This document shows positions 1 to 8,330 of a stretch of DNA of 64,000 bases, piece by piece. Location: NCBI RefSeq assembly GCF_014192155.1, contig NZ_JACHXO010000004.1:372001-436000 (forward strand). The letters are read 5' to 3'. The position numbers and the translations under genes are program-made. Numbering within the stretch: the first letter of the stretch is position 1; the number at the start of each line of letters is the position of its first letter. The DNA is from Roseateles terrae. GTDB lineage: Bacteria; Pseudomonadota; Gammaproteobacteria; Burkholderiales; Burkholderiaceae_C. The notes beneath the pieces are model-generated. The model worked only from the letters and a program-made list of their open reading frames with translations, was not told the origin of the DNA and did not search any database.

Positions 1-2
1 AC

Positions 3-749
3 CGGCGGCAGGATTTCGGCCTCGCCGCGCTGGGCCAACTGCTGCGGGTGAAGATTCCTCAGGCGGTGCGTGATCAGCGCATGTATCTGCTGGCCGCCTT
101 CCTGCTGTTCACCGTGCCGCTGGTGGTGAGCTTCGTGCTCGCACTCACGTCGGCGGACTTCCCGCTGCGGGTGCACAGCGCACAGCAGCTGAGGAACTTC
201 TCCAGCATGTATGCCGACGGCAAGGAATCGATCGGCCGCCTGCGCGACGGCGGCTCCGATGTCCAGATGTTCGGCTTCTACATCTTCAACAACATCGGCA
301 TCGGCCTGCGCTGTTTTGGCGCCGGCATCCTGGCCGGTGTGGGCAGCGCCTTTGTCCTGCTCTTCAATGGACTGCAGATCGGCACCATCGCGGGCTATCT
401 GCATCACGCCGGACTGGGTCACAACTTCTGGCCGTTTGTCGCCACCCATTCCGCCTTCGAGCTGACCGGCGCGGTACTTTCCGGCGCCGCGGGTCTGCGA
501 CTGGGCCTGAGCTGGCTGGCACCCGGACGGCGCAGCCGCCTGGAAGCACTGAAGCTGGCCGCCCGGGAGGCGGTGCTGGTGATTTACGCCGCTTTTTTCC
601 TGCTGGCCGTGGCGGCCGGCTTCGAAGCCTTCTGGTCGTCCGCGGCCTGGGTGGCGCCGTGGGTCAAGTTCACCGTCGCCGGCTTGTGCTGGCTGCTTGT
701 GGTGCTGTGGCTGGGTCTGATGGGACGGGGAGCACAGCGTGCGGGTTGA
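3..749 (+). CDS. SpoIIM-family (stage II sporulation protein M-like) membrane protein, 5' end outside window
   Basis: The frame is open from base 3, so the first codons and the true start lie upstream. A GTG at 48 is in frame but falls inside the conserved N-terminal part. The visible 248 codons hold about five hydrophobic segments and the SpoIIM-like stretch FNNIGIGLRCFGAGILAG, followed by GLQIGTIAGYL and a THSAFELTGAVLSG segment. In non-sporulating bacteria this family is found beside MoxR ATPases and DUF58 proteins, as here, and its biochemical role is not established. The 3' end overlaps the next gene by 11 bases, which suggests co-transcription with the five genes downstream. Confidence 0.8.
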   Translation, partial: RRQDFGLAALGQLLRVKIPQAVRDQRMYLLAAFLLFTVPLVVSFVLALTSADFPLRVHSAQQLRNFSSMYADGKESIGRLRDGGSDVQMFGFYIFNNIGIGLRCFGAGILAGVGSAFVLLFNGLQIGTIAGYLHHAGLGHNFWPFVATHSAFELTGAVLSGAAGLRLGLSWLAPGRRSRLEALKLAAREAVLVIYAAFFLLAVAAGFEAFWSSAAWVAPWVKFTVAGLCWLLVVLWLGLMGRGAQRAG

Positions 750-1485
750 AGGTCTGGCGGTCATGTTGCGGCCGCGCAGTCAGTACGAGGCCTGTGACCT
801 CGGAATGGCCCTGGTGCGTGGCCATGCGCGGTCGATCTGGCGCTGTTATGCGCCCTTGCTGCTGGTGGTCATTACCTTTGCGCTGTGCACCGTGGAAGTC
901 GCGGGCTGGTTGCCCACGCTGATCCTGTTCTGGAGCAAGCCCTGGCTGGACCGGACGCTGCTGTTCGTGCTGTCCCGCGCGGTGTTTGGCGAAGCCACCC
1001 GCTGGTCCGATCTGTGGGCGGCGCGGCGGCAGGTGTGGGGCGGCCAGTTCCTCCGCACCGTGCTGTGGCGACGCTTCTCGCCGTGGCGCGCCTATACCCA
1101 GCCGGTGGAACAGCTGGAAGGACAGACCGGCAGCCGCCGCCGCAAGCGCGTCGCGCTGATGCTCAAGGACAACCGCGGCGCGGCCACCGCGCTGCAGGTG
1201 GCCTTCTCGCATGCCGAGGCGGTCATCCTCTATTCCCTGTTCGGATTGGTGTGGTGGATGGCGCCTGAAGACAGCCGCAGCGACGTCTTTGCCTGGCTGG
1301 CGCAGACCGGGGACTCGGCCTCGCAACCGATCGCCCACGACCTGCTGCTGGCCAGCCTGTATGCCGGCGTGGTGCTGTTCCTGGAGCCGTTCTATGTGGC
1401 GGCGGGTTTTGCGATGTACCTGAACCGGCGCGTGGTGCTGGAAGCCTGGGACATCGAGCAGGAGTTCCGTCGTGCGTTTGTCTGA
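739..1485 (+). CDS. Integral membrane protein of the MoxR/DUF58 cluster
   Basis: A 248-residue protein with hydrophobic segments near residues 37-60 and 155-172 and another near 205-230. Between the membrane parts lies a basic region (GSRRRKRVALMLKDNRG). I recognise it only by position: genes of this kind commonly sit between SpoIIM and DUF4129 genes in proteobacterial MoxR operons. The start is the GTG at 739, preceded by GGGGAG. An in-frame ATG at 763 is the alternative. It overlaps both neighbours (11 bases upstream, 14 downstream). Function is unknown; a membrane-anchored partner of the MoxR/DUF58 machinery is an inference from context. Confidence 0.83.
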   Translation: MRVEGLAVMLRPRSQYEACDLGMALVRGHARSIWRCYAPLLLVVITFALCTVEVAGWLPTLILFWSKPWLDRTLLFVLSRAVFGEATRWSDLWAARRQVWGGQFLRTVLWRRFSPWRAYTQPVEQLEGQTGSRRRKRVALMLKDNRGAATALQVAFSHAEAVILYSLFGLVWWMAPEDSRSDVFAWLAQTGDSASQPIAHDLLLASLYAGVVLFLEPFYVAAGFAMYLNRRVVLEAWDIEQEFRRAFV

Positions 1486-2308
1486 GGCTGTGCGCAGCGC
1501 CGCACTGACCGCCACGCTGGAGACATGGCTGGTGGCCACGCTGCTGGGCCTGGCGGTGCAACCCGCCGCCAGCGCGACATCCGTCGCCCCCGTGGCGCCG
1601 CGGCTGGACGAGCGACCTTCCACGCAGGTGGTCATGCTGACCCCGCCCGACGCCCCGGTCCTGGCTGCCAGCGCGGTGCAGGCCGCGGCCTCCGCCGTGG
1701 CGGCTGACCGGCAACTGGGCGGCGTGGACAAGGAGCGCCGCCTGCGTTTCAAGGATGAGAAAGACGAGAAGAAGGACGAGAAGTCCCAGAAGGACCTGCC
1801 CTCCTGGTGGGGCGAACTGATCGACAACATGGGCACGGGTCTGCGCATCGCCATGTGGCTGATCGGCGCGGCCCTGCTCGTCTGGGTGCTGCTGCGGCTG
1901 CGTGACTGGTTGCGGCTGCGCGGCGTGGCGCCCGTGGTGGCCGCCGTGGCGCCGACCCATGTCGGCTCGCTGGACATCCGCCCGGAAAGCCTGCCGGCCG
2001 ACATCGGCGCGGCCGCACGGACCTTGTGGCAACGCGGCGAGTCGCGCGCGGCCCTGTCACTGCTTTATCGCGGCGCGCTGTCACGGCTGGTGCATGCGCA
2101 TGCGGTACCGATCCGTGCCGCCAGCACCGAAAGCGACTGCCTGACCCTGGCCGAGCCACGGCTGGCGCCGTCGGCACACCGCTTCCTGTCGCAACTGGTG
2201 GCGGGCTGGCAGACGGTGGCTTATGCCGGCCGCAACCTGGACGACGCGGACTTCGAGGCGCTGTGCGCCGGCTTCGACGCCCACCTCACACCCGGAGGCG
2301 CCGCATGA
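1472..2308 (+). CDS. DUF4129 domain-containing membrane protein
   Basis: A 278-residue protein. The first 35 residues resemble a signal peptide or anchor (LVATLLGLAVQPAASA). A charged KDEKDEKKDEK stretch lies near residues 93-105, a transmembrane helix near 127-145, and a C-terminal DUF4129 domain after that (LWQRGESRAALSLLYRGAL, then STESDCLTLAEP). DUF4129 resembles the C-terminal part of transglutaminase-like proteins encoded in the same kind of operon, although no transglutaminase domain is visible here. The start is GTG 1472 after a GGAG. The gene ends 4 bases into the next one (ATGA). Role inferred only from the conserved neighbourhood. Confidence 0.84.
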   Translation: MRLSEAVRSAALTATLETWLVATLLGLAVQPAASATSVAPVAPRLDERPSTQVVMLTPPDAPVLAASAVQAAASAVAADRQLGGVDKERRLRFKDEKDEKKDEKSQKDLPSWWGELIDNMGTGLRIAMWLIGAALLVWVLLRLRDWLRLRGVAPVVAAVAPTHVGSLDIRPESLPADIGAAARTLWQRGESRAALSLLYRGALSRLVHAHAVPIRAASTESDCLTLAEPRLAPSAHRFLSQLVAGWQTVAYAGRNLDDADFEALCAGFDAHLTPGGAA

Positions 2309-3717
2309 ACCGCGACCGTGTGATGTGGATCTTCGGCGCGGTGGGCGTGCTGCTGCTGGCGCTGGGCGGGTGGTGGCTGTCGACCCACACCGAATGGGAA
2401 GAGCGGCCGATCTGGCGCCATGCCACCGGCGAGGCGAGGACCAATCCGGTCTACGCCACCGAACAGGTGCTGCGCCAGCTCGGCATGACGGCGGAACATC
2501 GGGACACGATGAACGTGCTGCCACCGCAGCACGGGCGGCTGGTGATTCTGTCGGACGACTGGGCCGCCGTGCCCGGTCAGGCGGAGCGCCTGCAGGCCTG
2601 GGTGAAGCAGGGCGGCCACCTCGTGCTGATGTCGGGGACGGCCTGGCGCAGCACGCCGCTGGCGTACTGGGTGCCGGTGGATGTGAGGATGGTCAATGAA
2701 GGTGACCATCAGCCGGGCGGGAAGGATGCGCCGGCCCCCTCCAACAAAGCGCTGGACAAGCACCAAGACACCGCCCGCGCCGACGAGGACGAGGCCTCCG
2801 AGGACGACGACGACGCCGACGCGCACGCCGATTCATGCGACGACTGCGAAAACGATTCCGACACCTCGCAGCCTTCCTACGACTGCAAGAACGACGCCAC
2901 CGCCAACAGCGCGTCGGACGGCAAGACCTCGCCAGGCGCTGTCACGCCCATCACTGGATCGACTCATGCACCGTTGGGCCTGGAAGTCCCTCCCTCGCTG
3001 ACCCCATGGAAGCAGTGCGGCCTCTTTCAGCCGAATCTGCGACTGAAGAACACCAGCCGAATCGTGAGCGAAGACTGGGCCTGGAGCATCTTTGACGGCG
3101 GCGGGACACAGGCGCTTCGCGTGAACGTGGGCCAAGGTACCGTCACCGTGCTCAACAGCATCCCCAACGCCTTCATGCAGACGACCATCCTGGACTGCGA
3201 CCATGCGCCGATGCTGGCCGCCGCCCTGCAGGCCGAGGCCGGCGCGACCGTCTGGTTCTACCTGAGCGAAAAGCGCCAGGCCCTGGTCCCGTGGCTGTGG
3301 CAGGAGGGCTGGATCGCCGTGGTGCTGGGCGGCCTGACCCTGGCCGCTGCCCTGTGGCGCCGGGCGGTCCGCTTCGGCCCCGCGCTGCCGACGCCGCCCC
3401 GCCTGCGCCGCTCGATCGGCGAGCAGGTCCGCGGCATGGGCCACTACCTGATGCGCCACGGCAGCGAGGCCCTGCTGCACGCGCAGCAACGCGCGCTGGA
3501 AGCCACGGCGGCCCGCCGCCTGGTGGACTACAGCCGCCATCCGCTGCCGGACCGCGCCCGCCGCATCGCCCAGGCGACCGGTGTTTCTGAACACGACCTG
3601 CATGCGGCCCTGTCCGCCCGGTTCTGCACCCGTGTGGAACTGCCGGCCCGGCTGCAGATTCTTGAACTGGCGCGACGCCGCCTTCAGACCCACTCTCACG
3701 AAAGACCCTCCCGATGA
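2305..3717 (+). CDS. DUF4350 domain-containing membrane protein
   Basis: The start is ATG 2305, preceded by GGAGG at about 2295 and overlapping the upstream stop. The frame is open further upstream, but only as a shadow of the DUF4129 gene. The 470-residue product has an N-terminal transmembrane helix (residues 6-24) and a DUF4350-like part with HGRLVILSDDW and LQAWVKQGGHLVLMSG, a Rossmann-like layout. A second transmembrane helix lies near residue 335, and a basic cytoplasmic tail follows. Between residues about 146 and 215 there is an acidic, low-complexity insertion rich in Asp/Glu with several cysteines (SCDDCENDSD). That insertion looks unlike the rest of the family and may be a disordered or metal-binding loop. 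Confidence 0.87.
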   Translation: MNRDRVMWIFGAVGVLLLALGGWWLSTHTEWEERPIWRHATGEARTNPVYATEQVLRQLGMTAEHRDTMNVLPPQHGRLVILSDDWAAVPGQAERLQAWVKQGGHLVLMSGTAWRSTPLAYWVPVDVRMVNEGDHQPGGKDAPAPSNKALDKHQDTARADEDEASEDDDDADAHADSCDDCENDSDTSQPSYDCKNDATANSASDGKTSPGAVTPITGSTHAPLGLEVPPSLTPWKQCGLFQPNLRLKNTSRIVSEDWAWSIFDGGGTQALRVNVGQGTVTVLNSIPNAFMQTTILDCDHAPMLAAALQAEAGATVWFYLSEKRQALVPWLWQEGWIAVVLGGLTLAAALWRRAVRFGPALPTPPRLRRSIGEQVRGMGHYLMRHGSEALLHAQQRALEATAARRLVDYSRHPLPDRARRIAQATGVSEHDLHAALSARFCTRVELPARLQILELARRRLQTHSHERPSR

Positions 3718-4694
3718 TCAAGCCCGAAGAGCTCAAGCTCGCCACCACCTGGCTGCACGCGCTGCGGCAGGAAATCAGCAAGGCCGTCGTGGGCCAGACC
3801 GCCGTCGTGGAGCAGGTGCTGGTGGCCGTGGTGGCCTCCGGTCACATCCTGGTGGAAGGCGTGCCCGGCCTGGGCAAGACCCTGCTGGCCCGCGCGCTGT
3901 CGCAGGCGGTGCGCCTGCAATACGCCCGTCTGCAGTTCACGCCGGACCTGATGCCGGCGGACGTCATCGGCCACAGCGTGCTGGACGACACCGGCGGCGG
4001 CCTGGGCCGGCTGCGGGTGCGCAAGGGCCCGGTCTTCACCAACCTGCTGCTCGCCGATGAAATCAACCGCGCGCCGGCCAAGACCCAGAGCGCGCTGCTG
4101 GAAGTGATGCAGGAATTCCAGGCGACGCTGGAAGGCCAGACGCTGCCGGTGCCGCGGCCTTTCATGGTGATGGCCACGCAGAACCCGGTGGATACCGAGG
4201 GCACCTATCCGCTGCCGGAGGCGCAGCTCGACCGCTTCCTGCTCAAGATCCAGATCGGCTATCCCACCCATGCGGAAGAAACCGCGGTGGTGGAACTGGT
4301 GACCAACGGCCGCGCCGGTCATGAGCTGCCGCTGGATGCGGTGCAGCCGGTCCTGGACGACGTGCAGGTGCAGGAGCTGCAGCGGCTGTCCGGGCTGGTG
4401 CATGCCGACACCAAGGTGATCGACTACGCGGTGCGGGTCGTGCGCGCCACGCGCCAGTGGCCGGGTCTGGAATTCGGCGCCGGCCCGCGTGCCAGCGTGG
4501 CGCTGATCCGCGCCGCCCGTGCCGTGGCCCTGATCAATGGCCGTGACTTCATCACCCCGGACGACGTCGCCCGCCAGGCTCTGGCCGTGCTGCGTCATCG
4601 CGTGACGATGGCGCCGGATGCGCAGATCGAAGGACGCAATCTGGACGAGCTGCTGCAGGCCGCGCTGGACAGCGTGGAGGCGCCGCGCCTCTGA
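3714..4694 (+). CDS. MoxR-family AAA+ ATPase
   Basis: A 326-residue AAA+ ATPase of the usual MoxR length. Walker A is GVPGLGKT (residues 49-56) and Walker B is LLADEINR (about 112-119). An Asn-rich sensor 1 region (MVMATQNPVDTEGTYPLPEAQ) and an arginine-finger region (EAQLDRFLLKI) follow. The C-terminal lid contains GPRASVALIRAARAVALING. MoxR proteins act as chaperone-like ATPases that activate or assemble partner proteins, often with a DUF58 partner such as the next gene. It overlaps DUF4350 by 4 bases (ATGA) and touches DUF58 at the shared base 4694, so translation is probably coupled along the operon. Confidence 0.95.
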   Translation: MIKPEELKLATTWLHALRQEISKAVVGQTAVVEQVLVAVVASGHILVEGVPGLGKTLLARALSQAVRLQYARLQFTPDLMPADVIGHSVLDDTGGGLGRLRVRKGPVFTNLLLADEINRAPAKTQSALLEVMQEFQATLEGQTLPVPRPFMVMATQNPVDTEGTYPLPEAQLDRFLLKIQIGYPTHAEETAVVELVTNGRAGHELPLDAVQPVLDDVQVQELQRLSGLVHADTKVIDYAVRVVRATRQWPGLEFGAGPRASVALIRAARAVALINGRDFITPDDVARQALAVLRHRVTMAPDAQIEGRNLDELLQAALDSVEAPRL

Positions 4695-6064
4695 TGAACA
4701 CCGTGCGCCGCGTCATCCTGCCTTCGCGCCTCACCCTGCAGGTGCTGCTGGGCCTGAGCCTGGCCTTCACCGTGCTGCTGGCGGCCGGCATACCCGTGGC
4801 CGTGGCCGGCCCGGTGGGGCTGGGGCTGCTGGCCGTGCTCGCGCTGGGCGCCGGGGTAGACCTGTGGCGCAGCCTGCGGCTGTTTGCCCGCGTCGGTCCG
4901 CGGGTGGAGCGCTGGCTGCCGGCGGCGTTCGCGATCAACGTCTCCACCGAATTGCGGCTGGACCTGGTGAACGAAGGGCCGCTGAGCTGGAGGCTGACGG
5001 TCTTTGACGACCTCGACCCGCTGTTCGACTTCGAGGGCCTGCCCGTCGCGCTCACACTGGGCGCCCACACCCGCAGCCCGCTGCGGTTCCGCGTCACCGC
5101 GCGGCAGCGGGGGCTCGCCACCCTGGGACGCACACAGCTGATGTGGCGCACCCGCGCCGGCATCTTCGACGTCCGGCAGACGGTGGGCGAGGCACGCCAG
5201 TTGCGCATCTATCCCAACTTCGCGGCCTTGTCGCGGTATGCATGGCTCTCCGGCGACCGGCGGCTGGCGCAGATGGGCATCAAGAATTTCGTCCAGCGGG
5301 GCCAGGGCACCGATTTCCGGCAACTGGCCGAGTACCGCCGTGGCGACCCGCTGCGTCATCTCGATGTGAAGGCGTCGATGCGGCATCGCAAGCCGGTGGT
5401 GCGCGAATATCAGGACGAGCGGGACCAGTGCGTGATGTTCCTGCTCGACTGCGGCCGGCGCATGCGGGCGGATGAAGCCTCCGAACAGCAGCGCCGCGCC
5501 AGCCACTTCGACGATGCACTGGACGCCATGATGCTGCTGGCCTACGTGGCCCTGCAGGAGGGCGACGAAGTCGGCGCCATGACCTTCGGCTGCGACCCGC
5601 GCGACCGGCGCGACTACGCGCCGCGCAAGGGCATGGCGACGCTCAATGCCCTGATGAACCAGATGCACGACCTGCAGCCGGGTCCACACCATTCCGACTA
5701 TCTCGCCGCGGCGGAGGACATGTCCAAGCGGCTCAAGCGCCGATCGCTGATCATCGTCCTGACCAACTTCCGTGATGAAGACGCGCCGGAACTGCGTCCT
5801 GCCCTGCAACTGCTGCGCCGCCGCCATCTGGTGCTGCTGGCCAGCCTGCGGGAGACCGCCCTGGGCGTGATGGCCGACCAGCCCATCCAGGGCACCGAGG
5901 ATGCGGTGTCGGTGGCGAGCGCCCATCTGCTGTCGCAAGCCCGTCAGGATGCCTTTGCCCGCGTGGTGGAGCGGGACCGGCTGTCGGTGGATGTGGAGCC
6001 GCAGGCCCTGGCCGCCACCCTGGTGAACCGCTATCACCAGGTCAAGCGCTCGGGGCTGCTGTAA
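4694..6064 (+). CDS. DUF58 domain-containing protein
   Basis: A 456-residue protein with two N-terminal transmembrane helices (residues about 15-60) and a beta-rich middle. The DUF58 signature follows: GTDFRQLAEYRRGDPLRHLD, then KASMRHRKPVVREYQDERD. A von Willebrand A-like core follows (CVMFLLDCGRRM, with an incomplete MIDAS-like pattern; SLIIVLTNFRDED). The family is the standard partner of MoxR ATPases, and the substrate in this organism is unknown. ATG 4694 overlaps the moxR stop. A 22-base gap containing a strong Shine-Dalgarno leads to the DUF805 gene, so the operon may extend there. Confidence 0.93.
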   Translation: MNTVRRVILPSRLTLQVLLGLSLAFTVLLAAGIPVAVAGPVGLGLLAVLALGAGVDLWRSLRLFARVGPRVERWLPAAFAINVSTELRLDLVNEGPLSWRLTVFDDLDPLFDFEGLPVALTLGAHTRSPLRFRVTARQRGLATLGRTQLMWRTRAGIFDVRQTVGEARQLRIYPNFAALSRYAWLSGDRRLAQMGIKNFVQRGQGTDFRQLAEYRRGDPLRHLDVKASMRHRKPVVREYQDERDQCVMFLLDCGRRMRADEASEQQRRASHFDDALDAMMLLAYVALQEGDEVGAMTFGCDPRDRRDYAPRKGMATLNALMNQMHDLQPGPHHSDYLAAAEDMSKRLKRRSLIIVLTNFRDEDAPELRPALQLLRRRHLVLLASLRETALGVMADQPIQGTEDAVSVASAHLLSQARQDAFARVVERDRLSVDVEPQALAATLVNRYHQVKRSGLL

Positions 6065-6086
6065 GTTTTCTGAGGAGGACCTTGTC

Positions 6087-6584
6087 TTGAACGGAACGAA
6101 CTACCACCAATACGCCCCACCGATCGCCGCCGTCGCGGACATCGTGCCCGAGAGCGTGGGCCACAGCCCGCTGAACCTGTTCTCGTCCGACGGGCGGATC
6201 GGACGTCTGCGCTACCTGGCCTACACCACCGGCGCTTCCATCCTCCAGGGCGTGCTCATGGCCCTGCTGACAGCCGTGCTGGGCTCGACCCTGGGCTTCG
6301 TCTTCATCGCGGCGCTGTATGTGGCCGGCATCTGGTTCACCGTCGTGTGTGGCATCAAGCGCTGCCATGACCTGGACATCTCCGGCTGGTGGTGCCTGAC
6401 GCTCTTCATCCCGCTGATCGTCCTGGCCTTCATATTTGTGCCCGGCAGCGCCGGTAGCAACCGTTATGGCCCCCCGCCGCCGCCCAACACCCCCGGGGTG
6501 AAGATCCTCGGCCTGATGGTCCCGGTGCTGGGCTTTTTGCTGGGCCTCGTCGCCGTCGCGCTGGCTGGCTTCGCCCGCCACTGA
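6087..6584 (+). CDS. DUF805 family membrane protein
   Basis: A 165-residue protein starting at TTG 6087, chosen because TGAGGAGGA lies 8 bases upstream. The DUF805 entry sequence LNLFSSDGRIGRLRYLAY is followed by four hydrophobic segments, and the loop CGIKRCHDLDISGWWCLTLF is typical of the family (RxHDxxxSGWW pattern). Members are small inner-membrane proteins with no defined activity. The short gap behind DUF58 suggests read-through from the MoxR operon. Confidence 0.88.
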   Translation: MNGTNYHQYAPPIAAVADIVPESVGHSPLNLFSSDGRIGRLRYLAYTTGASILQGVLMALLTAVLGSTLGFVFIAALYVAGIWFTVVCGIKRCHDLDISGWWCLTLFIPLIVLAFIFVPGSAGSNRYGPPPPPNTPGVKILGLMVPVLGFLLGLVAVALAGFARH

Positions 6585-6599
6585 GCTCGGCCCGCGGCC

Positions 6600-6617
6600 G
6601 TGGACAGACTTGTCTAC
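6600..6617 (+). promoter_or_regulatory. Candidate TetR-type operator
   Basis: GTGGACAGACTTGTCTAC is an 18-base imperfect palindrome (6 of 7 arm positions match around a 4-base centre). It lies 10 bases before the ATG of the TetR gene. TAGACA/TGTCTA half-sites are common for TetR-family autoregulators. The site sits where it would block transcription or translation initiation of its own regulator. Confidence 0.5.
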
Positions 6618-6627
6618 AATCCTGTCC

Positions 6628-7233
6628 ATGGCTGCTGATTCCCTGCCCCCACCGGGCCTGCTGGTCGATCCCGAAACGCTGGACACCCTGGCGGCCCGGG
6701 ATCGCGTCCTGCATACGGCGCATGACCTGTTCTACCGGGACGGCATCCGTGCCACCGGCATCGACCGGGTCATTGCCGAATCCCGCGTCACCAAGGTCAC
6801 GTTCTACCGGCACTTCCCGAGCAAGAACGATCTGATCATCCAATACCTGCAATTGCGGCATGAACGCTGGATGGCGTGGTTCACCGATGCGCTGCAGCGG
6901 CATGGCGGCGCCGGCGGTGCGGGCGTCTCGGCGCTGACCGAGACCTTGCGTGAATGGCTGGCCTCGCCGAATTTCCGCGGCTGCGCCTTCCTGAACAGCG
7001 TGAGTGAGATGGGCACCAGCCTGCCGGAAGCGGTCACGCTCACCGCGCAGCACAAGGACGAGATGCGCAGCGCCATCCAGGCCCTGCTGCCGTCTTCCCC
7101 CCAACGCAAACGGACCGCCGCAGCCCTGGCCCTGGCGGTGGACGGCGCCATCGTGCAGACGCAGTTCACCGGCGACAGTCACGAGCCGCTGCGCCAGCTC
7201 AAGTGGCTGGGCGAGCGGATCGTCTCCAGCTGA
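6628..7233 (+). CDS. TetR/AcrR family transcriptional regulator
   Basis: A 201-residue regulator. The N-terminal helix-turn-helix contains ATGIDRVIAESRVTKVTFYR followed by HFPSKNDLI, the classic TetR recognition region. The C-terminal ligand domain includes the segment SPNFRGCAFLNSVSEMG, seen in many TetR proteins that sense small organic compounds. I chose ATG 6628 because an in-frame TTG at 6610 lies inside the operator palindrome and adds only six residues. The gene is convergent with the metallophosphoesterase, leaving no obvious adjacent target, so the regulated gene is unknown. Autoregulation is likely from the operator. Confidence 0.92.
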   Translation: MAADSLPPPGLLVDPETLDTLAARDRVLHTAHDLFYRDGIRATGIDRVIAESRVTKVTFYRHFPSKNDLIIQYLQLRHERWMAWFTDALQRHGGAGGAGVSALTETLREWLASPNFRGCAFLNSVSEMGTSLPEAVTLTAQHKDEMRSAIQALLPSSPQRKRTAAALALAVDGAIVQTQFTGDSHEPLRQLKWLGERIVSS

Positions 7234-7234
7234 G

Positions 7235-8134
7235 TCAGCTGGCCGGCGCGGGCGGCGCCGATTCGGCGGTCTCGTCCGGCCGCACGGCCGCCTTGATCGA
7301 AAACATCACCCACTCCGGCCGCATGTTGAAGCGCACCGGGTAGATGCTCACGCCCAGACCGCTGGTGATGTAGACCTCCCGGCGGTTCACCCGCACCCAG
7401 CCGTGCGTCTGCTTCACCGGCCAGCCATGCGGCGCCACGATCGACCCATGGAAGGGAATCCACACCTGTCCGCCGTGGGTGTGCGCGGCCACGGTCAGGC
7501 CGCTGCCTCGGGGCAATGGCAGTGCGCTGGCGGGGTCATGCATGAAGGTCAGGGTCCTGGCGCCGGTGGGCACGCCGCGCAACGCCTGCAGCGGGTCGCT
7601 GTGGCCGGTCGTCCGGTCGCCGATGCCGACCACCCAGACCGACGTGCCCGGCAGCCGCTGGGCTTCGTTCTGCAGCACCTGCACCCCGGCGGCTTCGAGC
7701 GCGCGCGTGTAGCGCGTGCCATTGGTCCACCAGTCGTGGTTGCCCAGCACCGCATAGACGCCGTGGGTGGCCTTGAGCTGCCCCAGCACGGCCGCGACCT
7801 GCTCGGGGGTCGTGCCGTCTTCACCGCGGCCCGAGATGAAGTCTCCCGGCAGCAGCACCACATCCGGACGGGCGGCGTTGATGTCCGCGACGATGGCGCG
7901 CGCCCGGTCCAGGGTCATCACGCTGCGCAGGGCGCTCTGGCCCATGTGCCAGTCGGAGGCGACCGCCACCTTCAACCCCGGCGGGCCGTCCCATCCGGGG
8001 ACGCTGACGTCGTAGCGGCGCTCCGCCACCCAGCGCGGTTCGATCAGGACTGACCAGACGGCCAGCAGCAGCAGGACGAGCAGGAGCAGCAACACCAGCC
8101 GCAGGCCACGACACAAGCAGCGACGCAGAACCAT
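7235..8134 (-). CDS. Membrane-anchored metallophosphoesterase (YaeI/YkuE-like)
   Basis: The product has about 299 residues. An N-terminal hydrophobic anchor (LRLVLLLLLVLLLLAVWSVL) is followed by the calcineurin-like phosphoesterase motifs in order: SDWHMG, LLPGDFISG, GNHDWW, TFMHDP and AAHTHGGQ. These supply the Asp, His and Asn ligands of a dimetal site. Relatives act on the periplasmic side on lipid-linked phosphates such as UDP-diacylglucosamine or undecaprenyl pyrophosphate, but the substrate here is not shown. ATG 8134 is preferred; in-frame GTG 8170 and TTG 8164 would add up to 12 residues, and no upstream Shine-Dalgarno decides. It is divergent from the glycolipid operon. Confidence 0.87.
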   Translation of the reverse strand: MVLRRCLCRGLRLVLLLLLVLLLLAVWSVLIEPRWVAERRYDVSVPGWDGPPGLKVAVASDWHMGQSALRSVMTLDRARAIVADINAARPDVVLLPGDFISGRGEDGTTPEQVAAVLGQLKATHGVYAVLGNHDWWTNGTRYTRALEAAGVQVLQNEAQRLPGTSVWVVGIGDRTTGHSDPLQALRGVPTGARTLTFMHDPASALPLPRGSGLTVAAHTHGGQVWIPFHGSIVAPHGWPVKQTHGWVRVNRREVYITSGLGVSIYPVRFNMRPEWVMFSIKAAVRPDETAESAPPAPAS

Positions 8135-8330
8135 GACAAAGGGAGATGACACTGACACCGTCAAGAGCACTGGGTGACAAGTTGATGGGGCCCGAGCGTA
8201 TCACCGGCCCTGCAGGCGAACCTGGCGGATGCCGCACAACAGCGGCGCCACCGCCCGGCCGCAAGCGTCATGACAGCCTGGTGACAGCTTTCTTCAGGGG
8301 CTGTTCAGCTTCGACGGCCAGCATTCCGCC

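Noticed and set aside
670..2004. Long minus-strand open frame opposite the first genes
   Set aside because: It lies antisense to three overlapping genes with family features, is Arg/Gln/His-rich, and reflects the high-GC codon pattern of the real strand.
2026..2304. N-terminal extension of the DUF4350 gene
   Set aside because: The extra 93 codons lie within the DUF4129 gene in another frame and are Arg/Ala-rich; ATG 2305 has a proper Shine-Dalgarno.
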